A stretch of DNA of 64,000 nucleotides from Mesodorylaimus sp. YZB2_4 (GCA_030248295.1 JASANH010000517.1:248001-312000), one strand, 5' to 3'; numbered from the stretch's first letter, positions 34,369-49,800 are shown. The notes: generated by a model from the letters alone, not told the origin. Program-made: numbers and translations.

Positions 34369-34870
34369 TCTCACGGAAAACATTCGAAAGCATTTTTATA
34401 GAAGGATTATGGCACGAATGGGGCATCTGATCAATATCTTAATCAAATAAACCATTTCGAAATTATTTTCTTTGCATTTTTCCTTCTTTTCAACAATCCT
34501 CACTGAATACTGAATATGATTTTTTCTCATTCAGATTTCGAGTCGGGTGCACCTGGATTGTTTATATTCAATCCAATTTAAAAATTCAATCCCAGAAATC
34601 TAATCCCCAGTGAACCACGCCTTTGTCGGGCACGACACGACTAACAATCAACCGCGCTAATCAATGCAGTACAGTGAATCGTACCTGAGCATCATTTGTG
34701 GGAATAACAGTAGCCACTAGGTTTACGTACGTTTTGTTTTCGACCAAGGGCTGGTGGGTGGGCGTGGTGGCCGTACATCTTTGGGCCCGTGTCTTTCAGC
34801 AGTGTAAAGTATTTTTTCGATCAGCATGTTTTATGAAGGCCGTAATCGATTGTAATTATTTGAACAAGAA

Positions 34871-37800
34871 ATGGCCGCCAATTATGTCTCGATCGAGAAA
34901 AGACCATTGAAACGGCCGCGATTGGGCCCGCCTGACGTGTACCCGCAAGAGACGAAACAAAGCGAGGTTCGTTAGCCAACCACGGGTTTTGAGGTTTCTA
35001 AGCAAATTGAAATGTGTTTGGAGTGGCCTTCCTTTGGTGACTTTCGACAGCTCCAAAAAGATGTGTCTGATTTAGAGCCTAGAAATAAGACAGATTGTCG
35101 GACTTTTTACGATTTTCCTTGCGCTAAACTATGTTTTTTAGGATGAACTCACACCAGAAAAGGTCAATAAAGGATTCACGTATCGGACACCGTTATCGAA
35201 CGAGTATGAAAGTGCAAAAAGCTCTCGCATTGAAGACAAATTGGAAGAATATGCTAATACGGTGAGTCGGTGAAGATTGGTCTATTGACCCCCCCCCCCC
35301 CCCAGACGACCGCGGAGTTTATATGCATTAGAGCGTGTTGGGGAATCCTCGAGTTTCGGTAGGCACTACCAAGGTGTGCCGTGGAAGCACCATGCATCCT
35401 AATTTCCCAATAAAGTGGCGATGTTCATTCAGAAACAATGCATTAAACAAGGGCTGAGACGTTTCTATCAAATGTGGGAGGGATTATATGAGCAAAATTT
35501 CAAATGTGGTTCAACAAAGGTCGAAGTCGAAGAGCAGTGACCGCCAGAAAAAGAAGCGGCCAAAATTATAAGTAGTGTTTGTTTGAGAACACTGGACCGA
35601 CCTGACCTCTCTTTTGCATTCACTCATGCATTTTTCGTAGTAGCGCATTCAGGGACTCCAGCCACGCACGCAAATAGAAAAATATGTGATCTAAAATGAA
35701 ATTGTTGGTCACTGCTAAAATATTATCAAAAGTTAATTTCGAGAACTTTGAAAATCTTTACCACATACAGTATAAATCTATGCTGTGTTTCCCTCGCCCT
35801 TGGGTTGGCCGTATAGGGGGATGGGGCTGTTTATATTTTCCGAGAAACAAGGGTGTCTCCACAACATAAGACCTGCACATTACAGGCCTTTGTGATATTC
35901 AGTTAATTTATTTCCGAAATATGTTTGCTTTTATTTCAGCTTACCCACGGCTACAATACGATCCTTGCCAAGAAAAATGAATTAAATACGCTGCACGATA
36001 TCGCGAAAAAGAAAGCTGGATTTAAGGAGCCATTCTGGCATGTAAGTATTGTTCGTTCGTGCTGGAATTTGCTAGGGTTTTGCTTGTTTTAGTCGCGAAT
36101 GACAAATCAATAGGTTCTTGATTTTATAACTTTTTTGTCAAAGTTACTTCACCTTTAAGTTCTCTGGCTCATCGTATGTGGACTGTAGTCCAAGAATAAT
36201 AGGCATCTACGAACTTGCCGAACACAATCGCTTGTCATGGAGGGCTTTACGTATAAGCACTATGTGAAACAGAAAAGCCAGAAAATCCAACTTCGTTTTT
36301 ATAATTCTATATTTTGTTGCAGAGCGCTGCCGCAAAGCCGAAAACACAAGACGTATGGTTTCGTGATTTAGCCGGGAGTAAACCATTGACGGCGCTGGCA
36401 AAGAAATTACCATTTTTCAATAAAAAAGACGAAATATTGGTCACTTTGGCTGATATGAACATTCCCTTGTGTCGAGCAGTGTGGTTTATCAAAATGACCA
36501 ATGCTTATTATAATGCGCAACAGGAGTCGGGAAAGATCAAGAAGAAGCAAGTAATGGATGCTGGAAATGGTAAGTTTTTGGACATTTGGATGGCTGGGTC
36601 CGTTTGTGTTAAACATACGACTTGTGGATGGCGGAGGGTTGAATACGAACGGGCCGAGATGAGAGACCGGTGTGTGGTGTGGTCAGATTGTGAGTGAGAT
36701 TAGGATAAGCATTGAGCAAAATGTGCTCATAATGTATAAACATTTAAGTGAGGTTATTGCAAGCTGCACATTTCCGTGTATCAGCAGATGTGAAAATGAC
36801 CGGTCGCATTGTCATACGAGGGGCGTGCAATAAGTTCTGAGAATCAGCCAATGGCAGCGGCACAATAAGCATGGTTTTGCTTCTGTTTTTCAACATAACA
36901 TCCCTTGATGCTAATGCACTTTTCCCATCTTGCTGGCAACGAAACTATTCCCGCGAAAAAGAACGAATCAGGAAGGTCATTAAAAATGCCTCAACGCAAG
37001 ATATGACTTCACTGTCATCTTCGAACCTCTTTCCACGTAAATGCGATTTAAGATTTTGAAACAGGTCATAGTCACTGGGAGCCAAGTCTGGGCTGTAAGA
37101 TGGGTGGTTCACTTTAACGAAGCCGCAGTCTTGAATGGCGGCCTGAGCAATGTGCCTCCTGTGTGCAGGCGCATTGGCGAAGAGCTTGACACCATGGATC
37201 AACTTTCCACGCCTCTTTTCCTTGATTGCAGAGCGCAATATCCACATCAAATCGGCATAGTACTGGCCAGTAATCGTTGTTTTTTGTGGCAAGTAATCGA
37301 TCAGGAGGATACCTTTGGAGTCCCAAAGAACTGAGGCCATAATCTTCCCTGCTGACGGTTGGGTGCGAAATTTGATGGGTGGAGGAAACTGCCTGTGTTC
37401 CCATTGCTTCGATTCCTGCTTTGCTTCGGGGTCCCAATAGTGAACCCAGGTTTCATCCCCCGTCGCCACCTGCCGACAAAATTTTTCTGCATTCGACTCG
37501 TACTGGGCTCGGAGTGCGGAAGCGCATTCGACCCGTCGTTGGCGATCAACTGCTGAGAGATTTCTGGGTACCCACCTGGCATAGACTTTCGAAAGATGGA
37601 GGCGATCGTGAAGAATGTTTTCAACTGTTCCAACAGAGAGTCCCACCTCTGCAGCCATTTTGTACCTTTTTCAGCCGGCGATTTTCCAATTCTAGTTTCT
37701 CGACAGAAGCGATTTTGTCTTCTGTGGCCGCTTCTGTTGGTCTGCCAGGACGTGGATCAGTATCGAGTGATTCTCTGCCTTGTCCAAACAATGCCGCCTA

Positions 37801-40800
37801 TCGGGCAACGGTGGAGTAATGAACAATATCTGACCCATAAACAGCACCAAGCCGATCATAAGTATCTTTCGTTTCAACGTGCTCTTTTGTTAAAAATTTA
37901 ATGACTGCGCGAATTTCAAAATCGCGAGAACTCATTTTTTAGTGAGTAGGACTAGCTTCATCAACTCAAACTGCAGAAATAAGTAAGCTGTGATAATAGC
38001 ACTTGATATTGGGGTTACATGTCGACCTGCAAACAGCTTTAAACTCGTTTGCCTATCGCAGCTCTATGCTGCCGATTCTCAGAACTTATTGAACGTCCTC
38101 CGTACTTACTGCAAGGGGACACATGGGTTGTGCAGTACATTGGTTCTAATCAGAAGCATATGTTCCTTTTGAGCATGAGAGTCCGTTGAATTCGGTTGCT
38201 ATCTGAAACCTTAGATGTGCATGTTATTTGCAGCCAAAGCGATAGCGCTTGTAGGGGGCTGCAAAACATGGCCCAGAGAGCACTGGGCGGTAGATCTATC
38301 CGTCATAACAGACTAGTATACATAGCGCTGCTTGGCATTTCATTTGTTTTCACTAGCTTAAAGCTGGCACCTCGTGCGCCTTTATTTCTTATGCGCCTTA
38401 TTTAGGTTTTACTGTGACCTTGGAGGAAACCACCCAGCTGACTGGAAAACCTCACAGGAAAACGCTTCTGGAATACGGCCTCAGATGTATCATAGTAATG
38501 GCTTGTTTTTTCCGTTTTTAGAATGGATGCAACATTTATTCAAGTTCATGCGCGAATTGTTATCGAAATTGAGCGATTACTATTCAATCACTAATAATCA
38601 ACAGAGTGCGGCAGTCGGCAATGCGAACAATTACGATGTGGCGTCCTTGTTGAAACAGTGGACGTATTGTACTCAGCTGGGACGGTACATGTATGAGGTG
38701 AGTCGCGGGAAAGCACTGGGCGGCAGTGACGGACGTACACGGACAGTTGACACTTCAGGAAGGTCTGTTCGATAAACACGAATACTTGACATTGTTGTTG
38801 GATATTTTTGCCGAAAAATGTCGTTCGAACGATGATGGAATTTTGAAATTGATTTTACCAACGATGTTGAAGGTAAGGGGTCGATGGGTAGCTGTTTGAT
38901 TTACACTAGGACTGAAGTTGTTGAAATGACTGCATCGACTTTGCCGAAAACACAGTTCACACTTTTGTGGTATATTCTTCCAGCACCAACCGATGTCGTT
39001 GGTTGACCAATAATATCGGCCGATATTACACATTATCGGTTATCGGCCGATACCGATACTTGCCTTATCGGTCAGATCTGGCGCTTCTTGATTATCATCT
39101 AAATGAAGACTGTCTTGAGAAATGAGATACCTACATTTCTATACAAGCTATTCTTAGATTTGAATTTTGTCTTTTGGAGCTCCTGGTGTTAACTGCGGCA
39201 AAGAACAGTTGTTTGAAAATTTGTGCGTAAAAGGTGGGGAAAGATTTTTAGAAATTACAGAGATCTGTTATTGAGATTGCATTTTTTGCTGAAACAGTTT
39301 TTGAAGGAGATCCGCGTTATGTCGCAATTGAGTGTTGAGGTTATGATAAGCACTCTGAAATGGTTATCCACGAGTCGTGGGTTCGATCTTCGCGCAGGGA
39401 TCCAGTTTTTGCTGCAAGGAATGCGCATGAGAAATCGAGTGTCGAGTCCACATCATCGCCTCTGTAGGGGCTTCTGGCTACTGCATTTGGTATTACTTAC
39501 GGGCACATGGTACTCGTATTTGTTTCAGCACATGGATGGATTCTTGCAGTACGAATTGCATTGTCGAAATTTGGCCTACTTTTGTTGTAAGAAGCTATCG
39601 ACTTATTACTTGGAAGCCGAATGTGCGGTTTCGTCACCGCCGTCAACGTAAGTAGAGATTGGGACTTGGATCATAGTGGTCGGGATGGAATGAGGAGGGA
39701 AATTGGTGCATGTCATACTTTATCCATAGCCAAGCAATGCACAGCGCTCTCGAGGGCTGAGGAACACATAGATTGACACAATCATTTTTTTACCCAGGCG
39801 GGGGCGAAGTAAGTGCGCACTTACAGGGGAGGGTCATTGGAACATTGTCTTTCAGTGTATGCTGTAGATAGATGGTTTTGAGGAATCATAACTGTGGATG
39901 GGATCAAGACCAGTTTGGAGTGAAGAATCATTAGAAGTGCTTCTTTTTCAGGTCCGATCAAAACCAGCCACCTCCGTGGTACACCGAATACATGTCGTGC
40001 TCGTTTCATCGGTACCTGTTGGTCAGTTTGAGTGCAATCGTACATTCCATATTGGTCGATTGTCCAACCGCCCTGGTAAGTCGGGATGGTCGGGTGCGGT
40101 GCGGTGTTGGATTAGCGGTCTCCAGGGAAACTTCTGATTTCCTTTTGTGTTGTCGCTGTCGGGACCAGTATCGGCGAATGGGGTGTGGGTGGAGTGGGGG
40201 AGGGAGCCTGTATGACTTTAACGAACCATGCGTACTCCCGTGCTCCCCTGCCCGTGACCAGCCAAGGGTCAGCCAGTTTTAAAGAGTGGAATCGGGTGGG
40301 AACATTTCCAAGTTCTGAATCAAGATTTTTCCTGTGGAGGCTTGTGCAACATTTTATTCGACCAAGCCTAGTCCCCTGTCCTGTGCCCGTGACCGCATCT
40401 CACAAGTGAGCTCGAGAGATCCGAATTCAAGATAGGAATTCAGTACCCTGATACACTTAGGATGCATAAGACATTTTGATTGAGGTCTGATCAATAGGTT
40501 TTTGGGCGCGTTTGTTTCTTCGCCTGGTTAGGATCATATGTCGTAATCATGTCATCGAGTTTCAGGTATGGAATCCGTTGGACACAAGTAATCCGTATGG
40601 CAATGAGACTAGCAAGTCGGCCTATTTGTGTAGCTCGCCCCTCGACCACTTGTCCTGTTTCCCGTCGCAGTTGCCCATCTCGCAGGGACCAGATAGCGAA
40701 AAGGTAATCTCGTTTGGATGGGATTGGTTTTGTTTGATTTGGGGTTTCCATAAGTTTTTATGAAATTATTTCTGACTGAGGGATATTGCCTTTTTCAGAT

Positions 40801-43800
40801 CCTGGCTGTGATTAGAGGATGCGAAGAAGAAGTGCGTAAACGGAGTGCGGCAGTGGACTCGCATTGGTCCTTTGATAAGTGTCAACAGTCGGGTGTCGGT
40901 AAGTTGTCTGTGATGTTTCGGTATGGTGGTTCCCCGCCCTGGGACCCACTGTAGGGTCCCACCTTTCACCCCGCCCATGACTTTTGTTTTGGGTGTAATG
41001 GCATGGTTTATACAAGGTGAAAGAGCCAGGAAAACTTGGAAAAGTCTAGGAAAAAAAGAATCTCAGGGCCACAATCAGGGAAAACTGAGAGAGGCTGCAT
41101 TTTGAGGTGTAAAATGTGAATGGCGTGTGTTACAGTTTGCTTGGCAGAGCTGGAAACCGGTCGGCCCTGAGTTTCACTCTGGCCATCTGAACACTTGGTG
41201 AAGTTCTCTCTACGCCTGGCGGTGGGTGACTCACCCTTCATCCCTTCATCTCTGGGGGGGAGGGGTCGATAAACTAGGAGAGGCCTTATAGGGCCGGAGG
41301 CTCTCGAATCCGGGTCCCCTCACAGGGCACGGGCTGGGTATAGTTGCCCCATGGGGTGACCACCGACATCGCGGATTGGCGACTAACACGCGCTCTTGCC
41401 CTGCATGCATCCCGGACATCTCGTGCCATACGGTACTGTACAGCATTTATGTGTATCGTGCCCATGTCATGTTTTCGATGGAGAGTGGGTAAATACTGCT
41501 CGTTGTCATCCATATGCTGGGGTGTGTGAGCACTGATTTGACCAGCTTTTATCTTGGTAGGACTAATGCCACATGTGTTGGAAATGCTTACTTCCCCTCG
41601 AATAGTCTTCCCTTCTCATCAGGTCTACTATTTGAAATAGTTTCTCCTGGATTTTCTGAATTGAAATGCATAGACGTTTGGGCCATGTCCAAGTACTTAC
41701 ATTTTATGCGAGGATATCAGTAAATAGGTATCCAGTTTGCGCGAGAGTGTGGGCATGCAAGAAGAGATGTTTTTTAATTCTGCGTCTCATATAAGGAGCT
41801 TCGGGACTTTAATGCGAGGAATTTTGTAGGCTCGCTCGTATCGGGTATGCTGTCAACTTTGGAAGCGTTGGATAAGCAAAGGTTTGACCTGCCGACAGAT
41901 ATGAATAACTTGGAGAAACTTTGTCGGAACGTGTTTCGAAATGAAAATAAAGAAGTGTTGGAGGTTAGTCGAGATGATTTTTTACTTTTGAACTACTGTC
42001 CTCGCACTGTGGTATGCCAACGTGGTTTTAGGACAATGATAAGACCACCATAACATTATTGTGCCAGTGGGCGGTGACAGGGTATCGATTCGGTGATCAT
42101 CGCGCATTGGCTGTCGTACGATTGCTGGAGAAGAGGAGTCAGGAGATCGAGGAGGTGAGGCCGCCAGGGTGGGGCTCTGGGGGAAGGTAGAGTGGTGATG
42201 TGATGGCTGGGAAAGAGGCACGTGGGGATACATACGTAAGCGCGGGGTAACAAGGGTGAGAGTATGTACAGTAGGTGAGTGATTACAATGCAGTTTGTTT
42301 CAGAGCGGGGGACTGTCGGACGGATCGAACAAACAGTATTGCTTTCAACAAGCACTCTTCGAGTATTTGGACACGGAGGCGCCTGCTTATAGTAAGTTGC
42401 AAGGCAGCCAGTTGGCGGTCATTGTATCAGGGGTGTGTTTTCAGGTGAAAATGCATCGCCGAAAAGTGTGTTAGAATTCTCCAATTTGGTCATACTGTTT
42501 GGCGAATTGATTCGTGCCGACTTGTTTTCGCACGATCAATACGTGTGCGCTTTGATCTCGCGTGGGGATATGACGGCGAATACGTATCAGACATTTCAAT
42601 CGAATCTCAGGCGAACTGCTGTGGAAAATGGGTCAGATTTGAAAAGTGAGGTAGGTTATGGTGTGAGCAGTTATGAGGGCTGGGCAGAGATGTCCTTTGG
42701 TCGCTTTGTTGAGTGATGTCCTCTTGGGGAAAGGTTTTGATGAATGAAAGGAGGTGAGGGCAATTCTGACCAGAGGACGTTGTGCATCCGAAAGTTGCAG
42801 CAAGTGCAGGCACGACGGTTATTGGAGTTCATGCAGTGACTCACTCAGCCGTAAGCACACTAAACTGTTATTCGGCTGGCTGCGGCCACATTTATGCACA
42901 GGATATGGTGTGATAGAATGATAGGTACTTTCATTCTTTGGTTTACCTAAGTCAATGTCCGAGATGGCATGCGAGTTTGGCTCGCACTGAAGCCTCTATA
43001 AGAATCAGCTTCTCCTATTCACCATTCAATTCTGAATCCGATTGATTTTAGGAACACGATTTCGGCGGCGATACGAACAAAGACGCGGATGGGTTGAAAT
43101 CGGATATTGAACGGATGTTAAATCGATGGGATAAATCTGCTGGCGATCCTATGGGTGAGCAGATTCCTAGCTGGTAGTTGGCTGGAGATAAAGGCACTGT
43201 GTGCGAGCGAAGGGTGTATTCAGATGGCGGGCAATGCAGTAGGTGTAGGCGAGGAAAAGGGGCGGGGAGTATAGATTGCTCTTAAAATGCCATTGACTTT
43301 GCTGGCTGTACGTAGAACAATGCAGGACTCCATGAGGCAACTACCTTCGATCATTCCAGCATCGATCAATCTGACTTCGAGGCTACATTCTGATCCCGAT
43401 CCAATTCTAAATATAAAATTGAAGCAGGAATGGCTCAAGCTAGCGCCGCACCCTTCCCGAACTGTTTCTTTGCTAGCACCATCCATCTGCTCTCCCAGAA
43501 TGAACATAGGATAACCACCCTGTGTCTAAGTGTAAAGCGGGATTTTATATGGACTTGAGGGTAATGGGGAAGCAAAGTGGATCCTGCTCATCCCGGTATG
43601 CCAAAAAATGATTACAGGCAGATAAAGTGCATGAAATTAAAAAAACGGCTGACCCGTCATTTTGATCAGATCGAGAACTTATCCGATCTGGTCGGTGGGA
43701 CTGGTGGGTGTTGGCTTATCATTGCCATCCCATTTATCAGTGGTTTACTTTATCCGTCTTATGTTTGCGAGTAATTTCAGGTCGTCTGGACAAGCCTCCG

Positions 43801-46800
43801 CTGTCAGTTGGTAGCAGTTGTGCACCTGGTTCAGTCGATCCTCAATTTCCGCCCAGCGTCGAGTCTCAAAGTGGTGGAATGATCGGCGGGCCGGGATCGA
43901 TCGGGCCAACCATAGCGTCTGGATCAGGCCTGGCATCGGGTATTTCCGCATTAAAGCACAGGAATGCCCCACCGTCCAAGCATTGTTGGAATGTACTACA
44001 TTTTCCGATACCATCGGTGAGTAGTGAAAAGAGGGTTGGCGAGGTTGGATGGGGAGGATGTGCTTTTTAGGACGAACAATACAAACATGAAAGGAATCAA
44101 AGACAAGCATTAATGTTCGGATTTGGAGTTGCCAAAGAGAAGCAGAAGCATGTGACGAGAAAGGTGAGCTGGCGGGGAATGTTGGTCTTGGTTATGGCGG
44201 GGGTTGTATCACTTGAAGCGAGTAGTGAGTGGACAATAAAAGGAATGCAAGTTTATATTTAAGACATTTGAAACCATATACAGAAGGGTGCGCTTATGTA
44301 CCTTTTAATAACGAACAACGATATTGTAGACGTTATAGTAGTAGGCTGAGCTTTTTATCGACCGTATCTAATGTTGGTTAATATCCGCACATCAGTCATA
44401 ATACATGGCAGAGGGACCCCGTTGGTTCTGAACTCATTGCAGATGATCAAAGAGCTGAATAAACTGTGGCACAAGAAGAATTCGATGGAGTGTTCAACTG
44501 GTGGCGTGCTACGGTTGAAAAGGAAGATCGAAATGCATTCATTGAAAGCCTTGTTGGCTAAGTTCAGGTAAGGAGGGGCAGTGACATGCTGGATAATTAG
44601 GTGATTCGGGAAGGAGTTCTGTTGTCGCCGTCGAGCCCTCGAGTGCGCTATATGGTGCTTGGCTATGGATAAAGTTTGCTATGGTATGTTACCTGATATT
44701 CCGATTCTAGGGAACTGGTCGCTTACGATCAATACGCAGTGATTGATACGTGTGCCGATGCGTGTTTAGATCAGTTGAGAGATTTCACGGATGGCAAAAC
44801 AAACTATCTACCATCGGTGGAAAATGTTGACTTTTTTATGGGTCTGACGGAAATCGCAAAGAACATTGGCGGATTGATTGAATTCGTCGAGGCGGTGAGT
44901 TGTTCGTGTGGAGTTCGGGTGTGCTTCGTATGAAGCCAGGTCTGGCAAGTGGGTTAGATGCGGGTGGGTATGCAGTGTTTTCTACTAAGAAGGTGTAGGG
45001 AACGGATCATTTGGCAAGAAGCGCAAGTCAAGAAATGATTATTTAACGACTCACTGATCTGGTTGATACAACAGTCTTGAAACATGAAAAGCAGAGGAAC
45101 CTGGACGGAGTATAAAATAAAATGAGTAGGCAGGTTTAACCTGTATGTTGTAGATAATGCATGCAATATATTACTTTAATTGGCTAAACAATGAGATTTA
45201 GTCAAGATCGATTCGCTACTTTGGGCGATCTTACTGTTAGTCAGAAGTCTGCATTTTCTAGCTGATAATGCAACTGGGTCGTGTGGAACGTCAGTTACAA
45301 GCAAAGGGATGCTCGACGGCCGGTGCGTACGTCTTAAATCACGCGTTGTGTTGTATCGGATTCTTGAGAAAATACGATTCTTATTTTGCTCTATGCAACG
45401 AAGAAATGGTGAACGTTTGGGGAGGGTAAGTGTGGATGGGCGGGAGACTGCTTTGCTGCATTGTTTGCAAGATGATGGGGGCAGGTGGGTGTTTAGGAAG
45501 TATGTAGTGATGAGAATGAAAAACCTGGCCTCGTGCGGAATCGAACCCCCGAAGAGACAATACTGGTCTCCTGTAATGTAACTATTGGGACCCGCAGCCA
45601 TGTGACTGGCTGGTCCTCGAAAAGCCACTCTTGTGCTTTGATCTCCTTACCCCATCCCTCAGATTTTATCCTGGCTGTAGGCGCCAAAGTGCTCTAGAAA
45701 GTATCAGCCCTTTACGGTGGCGGTTCTGCTCCAGTTAGTACCCTCGGCTGCTTTGGGTCCCAGTGAAACATGCACTTGAGCGGCATGTTTAGTGTTGGTG
45801 GGTTATTGACGCCGCTATGCTCCAATGATCTGCATCAGCCTGATGTCCTGATGTCTTGCAATGCACACTCTGTTCAGGCTCTTCAATCTTTTGTCATCAC
45901 GTCCGTTGTTGTCGGCCAGCGCCTCAGCGGAACGTTGCTTATGGAATTTTCTGCGAGCCACGTTCCAGTCTTGTGAATTCCTTCGCGAACACTACGAGGA
46001 TCAAGTGACGAGCGCCGGGGAAGCGTTCAGTCGTTGCGATTACGCCAAAATCGAAACATCGCTGTCAAATGCAAAATATGATCCGAATTTCATGGCGGCC
46101 TATTTCGAGAATCCGAAGTAAGTTGTGGCGGGCGCCGTAGTGAGTCGTTGTAAGAATATAAGGACGGGAATTGGGAATGAGTAAACGCCATTTGAACCAT
46201 GGAGGATAGGGCACAGACTGAATGAGGAAGAAAAGAAGCTAGGAAGCGACTAGCCTCGGGAATGGATGAAATGGGGAGGTGTGCTTAGGAGGGAAAAGCT
46301 ATGTTGTACACACAACAGAAAGGGTCGAATTGAATTTGGTTTAGTTGGCTGGGATTTGTAAGAAAGTGGGAAAGTACCCGTTATGTATAGCCATGGAAGG
46401 GATTTGAGGCTGGTAGGCTGTTGCTGTGCTGTACTAGTATAGCTTGGCTTATTTTATTTGAATACCCCTCTCGAAATTATTGGATTTGCGGAGGATTAGT
46501 GTATAAAAAGAACAACTTGGTGAAAGGTGCCTGATTTTGAAGGCCGTGATGAGATGATGTTAATATCAGGAGATTTAGTGACGTTGGTAGGCGCTTCGCT
46601 TTAGTGATGCAACGTCAGTGTCAGCAGAGTCAGTCAGCAAATTAACATTCTTTTGACTTTCAGACGGAAACTAGACGAAAAAGTGATGAATATATTGGCC
46701 GATAGTGCATCGCATCGATACAGTTTTGTTATCAATGCAGTGCTGGCGATTGTGAATAGTCGAACGGATAATGAAAAGTAAGTGATGAGTCCTTACAGTG

Positions 46801-49800
46801 TGGTTGATGATTGGAAAGGAGAGTAAGGCATGAATGGTGTGACGAGGCGGGTGCATGTGGATGACTTATTGTCTGCCGACTCTGCGTCTTTGGGTGAGTT
46901 AGGTTTATAATCAGAGCAGAGGACGCGTGAGGAATCTGTGCTTGACCATGTGGGTCTTATGGGTGTTCGAATATCACATTTAGGCGCCTACTTGCAGTTG
47001 CCAGTGTATTATAGGGCTATCGGGATAATGAAATTTGCGACTAATTGCTTTTCAGATTGTTTGATTTGATTCAGCTGTGCGCGGACGTGACAGCAATACA
47101 TCCATCGTTGGCGTCGGACTGGGTTGGCCTGTTGAAAGCCATGTGCTGCTCGCCAGTACGAATGAATCTGGACTTGGGATACAACGACTTCTTGGCACAG
47201 ATTGATGTAAGTAGGTGGCGGAAGGGGGATGGCTTGACTCGCATGTGTGAATGAGATGAGGGTAAGCCCAGGGAGCGCGTGAGGTGTACTCGGTGAGCGA
47301 TGTGGAAAATACAGGGAGGATATGGGTTGGAACGGTAGGACATCTACCATGGGGTTATGCCTCACCTCCGAGGGAGTCGTCCAGGGACTTGCTGAATGTT
47401 GGGTTATGCATCAAAAACCCTAAACGAAAAAAACTTGTGCGTGCCATATTTTCCGTCGCTCTATACTTGGTCAAATATAAGGTAAATTGGCGTGTGTGTT
47501 TACGAAGCGTAGCCGAGGCGACATGATGTTGGACTATAAAGTGATCTCTTGCTAGTACATCACTCAACACTTTACACTCGACTATTTGACCAAATATGGG
47601 GTAGTGAAAAATGTCATGGATAACAATTTTCATCAACTCATCGCATTCAGTGGGACAGTTTCCTTGTTATTGTTCGGTTGAGCGAGACCACTGTGTCGTG
47701 CTCACTATTGACATCTTCGTACTTTATGATGTGTCGTTTCAGTTATCCGACACGTCGCTGCATTATCCATTGTCAGCCCTTATCTTCACCTTGGTCGGCC
47801 GGCACTGCATAAGGATGGAGGAGTTCTTGCATGTGTGCATGCCGTCTTTGGTGTGCTTGTTCAGACAGATCATTAGCGGAGGTAAGTTGTCAGAGATTGA
47901 GACTATGGGGTGTATGATTTGGTGCAATTTAGGCTCGATCGATTGGGACAATGAACCTGGAGCGCGTTTGACTTTGCACATGTTCGGAGTTCTGTGTTTG
48001 GCGAGGGATAGCTTTTGTAAGAAGTTTTGTACTTACAAACACAGATGATAAACAATGAGCATATTTGGAGTGTGTACAGTGTGCGCCTGCTTTGTAGCAT
48101 CACATTCTGGAGCAACGCAGTCGATTTACGCCAAGACATTAGGCTATACGTACTTGGTATGCTCGGCACAGTCGAATATGGTTCCCGAAGCCTTGTTGGT
48201 ATTGTTGATTGTGATCTTGGTTTTGGGTGAGTGCCAGAAATATGTCTTCAGTTGGTTAAGGACGGGTCTGCGGACCGTGGGGTGGATGTGGGTAACTGGT
48301 TTTTGTTGTGTGCACCCTGGAAAATATGCACTTGTGTCAGTTTGGTCAGGATCGCAGCGCAGTGATGTGGAACTTTTTAGGGGTTTTATGTGATTTGCCT
48401 TTTGGCTGTCGTGAGACGTGCCATCAAGAAGCAGGAAACGCTCTGTCATTTGGGCTGTCAAAACTGTTCGCAGTCAGTTAGACCAGCTGCTAGTATATGG
48501 GGCAAGGTTCTGGTTCAGGGAATGGCTAGCTGTCCAGTTAGACCGTCTAATAGGTGGGGTGTAGAGGCGAGTAGACGACTTCCCATTCCTGCAGGTTTGG
48601 TTTTCGCATAGAGAAGGCGGAAGGCTGAACCATTAATCACTAGATCGTTAGCACTTGTATTTCGTTTTATCTGTGCTGTGTGTCTCTTTTTTCTCTTACC
48701 ATCTCATCTACTAGATTAACTAACCGGACGCCTTGTCAGAGGGGGTTATTTTGACATTTCCCCTTGCTGGATGCGCCTTTTTAAACAAACTGGATTGATT
48801 TTTAGGTGAAACAAAAATCGATCCAGCATCTTACAATGAAGGTCAGCACGAGCAGTCGGTACGCGAGGCATTGGGATTAATGTGCGAAGTGGGCGATGGC
48901 GAATTATCGTTGAAGTAAGCTGTTGTGCACGGATTCGCTAATGACCTTGGTTCAGTTGTGATCTTGGAGTTGGGCTCATCACTGTAATTATTAGGTCCGA
49001 GGAGCTGCACTAACCATTCCAGGATAACTATGCAAAAGCTAAATGGTGTCACAAATTGATTAAAAGTCTGGAATTGGTTTTTTAGATTATGGAAAAGTAA
49101 TCAAGAACTAAGAAACTTTGGAAATTTCGCCTTCGATCTGCTACATACGATTTGTCAACAAGAATGGATTAAGAAAAAGTTCTGTCATGCGTTTCATGCG
49201 TCCGATTTGTTCACACCGGCCTTGTTACTGGATCCTCATGTCAAGCCTACTCAGGTAGGTCGCTGAAGGGGGCCTACCATGATGCAAAGATCGTGGTTGG
49301 GGGTTAGAAAAAGTTAAAGACGAAATGCACTCTAGAATCGATGTCGGAATATTAAAAAAGAGTATGATATTCAGATTCAGCACTCGCATTTTATAAGGGG
49401 GAGGGTAGCCAAAATTCTGGACCGCTGTCTCTCGAAATTGTAATTTCCCAAGGGCCCCCCGTTTGCAATCAAGGATTTCGATTTTTTTACATGGTTGCTG
49501 GAGATCCAGAATTTTGGCTACCCTCACTAAAACATGGATGTTGAATCTGAATATCGCACTCTTTTTTCAATATTCTGACAACGATTCTAGAGTGCACCTC
49601 GTCTTTAAGATTAGAATAAAATGGCTGATGTGCTCCGAGAAGACGGTGAACTGGTGAAATTTGAGATCGGAGCTTAGATAAATGCAGTCTGTAACATCAC
49701 TAGACAGATGTGATATGTGCTGCTAATACGGCAGCCGTGTTTCAGGCTCAGAAGCTACTGCATATGATAACACGAAGTTCGGCTGAACGTGAATTGATCC

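Larger units (their letters stand above)
33206..34870. other. Spacer upstream of MED12
   Basis: Holds a 3' half S1 SINE (about 33360-33567), a 14-C run at 34086-34099 and the repeat copy at 34305-34368. The MED12 promoter is expected in the last few hundred bases. A TTTCAG at about 34794-34799 could be a 5' UTR acceptor. No other gene is seen. Confidence 0.45.

Noticed and set aside
43595-43690. Candidate extra MED12 exon after the acceptor-like TTACAG
   Set aside because: In the phase required by the exon ending at 43154 it meets a stop; the other acceptor choice also gives a stop or wrong phase. Joining 43154 directly to 43781 keeps the frame.
45520-45620. Possible tRNA gene on the minus strand (GGGGGTTCGATTCCGC and a 3' end GAGGCCA)
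   Set aside because: The T stem does not pair properly and no matching 5' acceptor or anticodon arm is found upstream; probably a tRNA-derived repeat fragment in MED12 intron 20.
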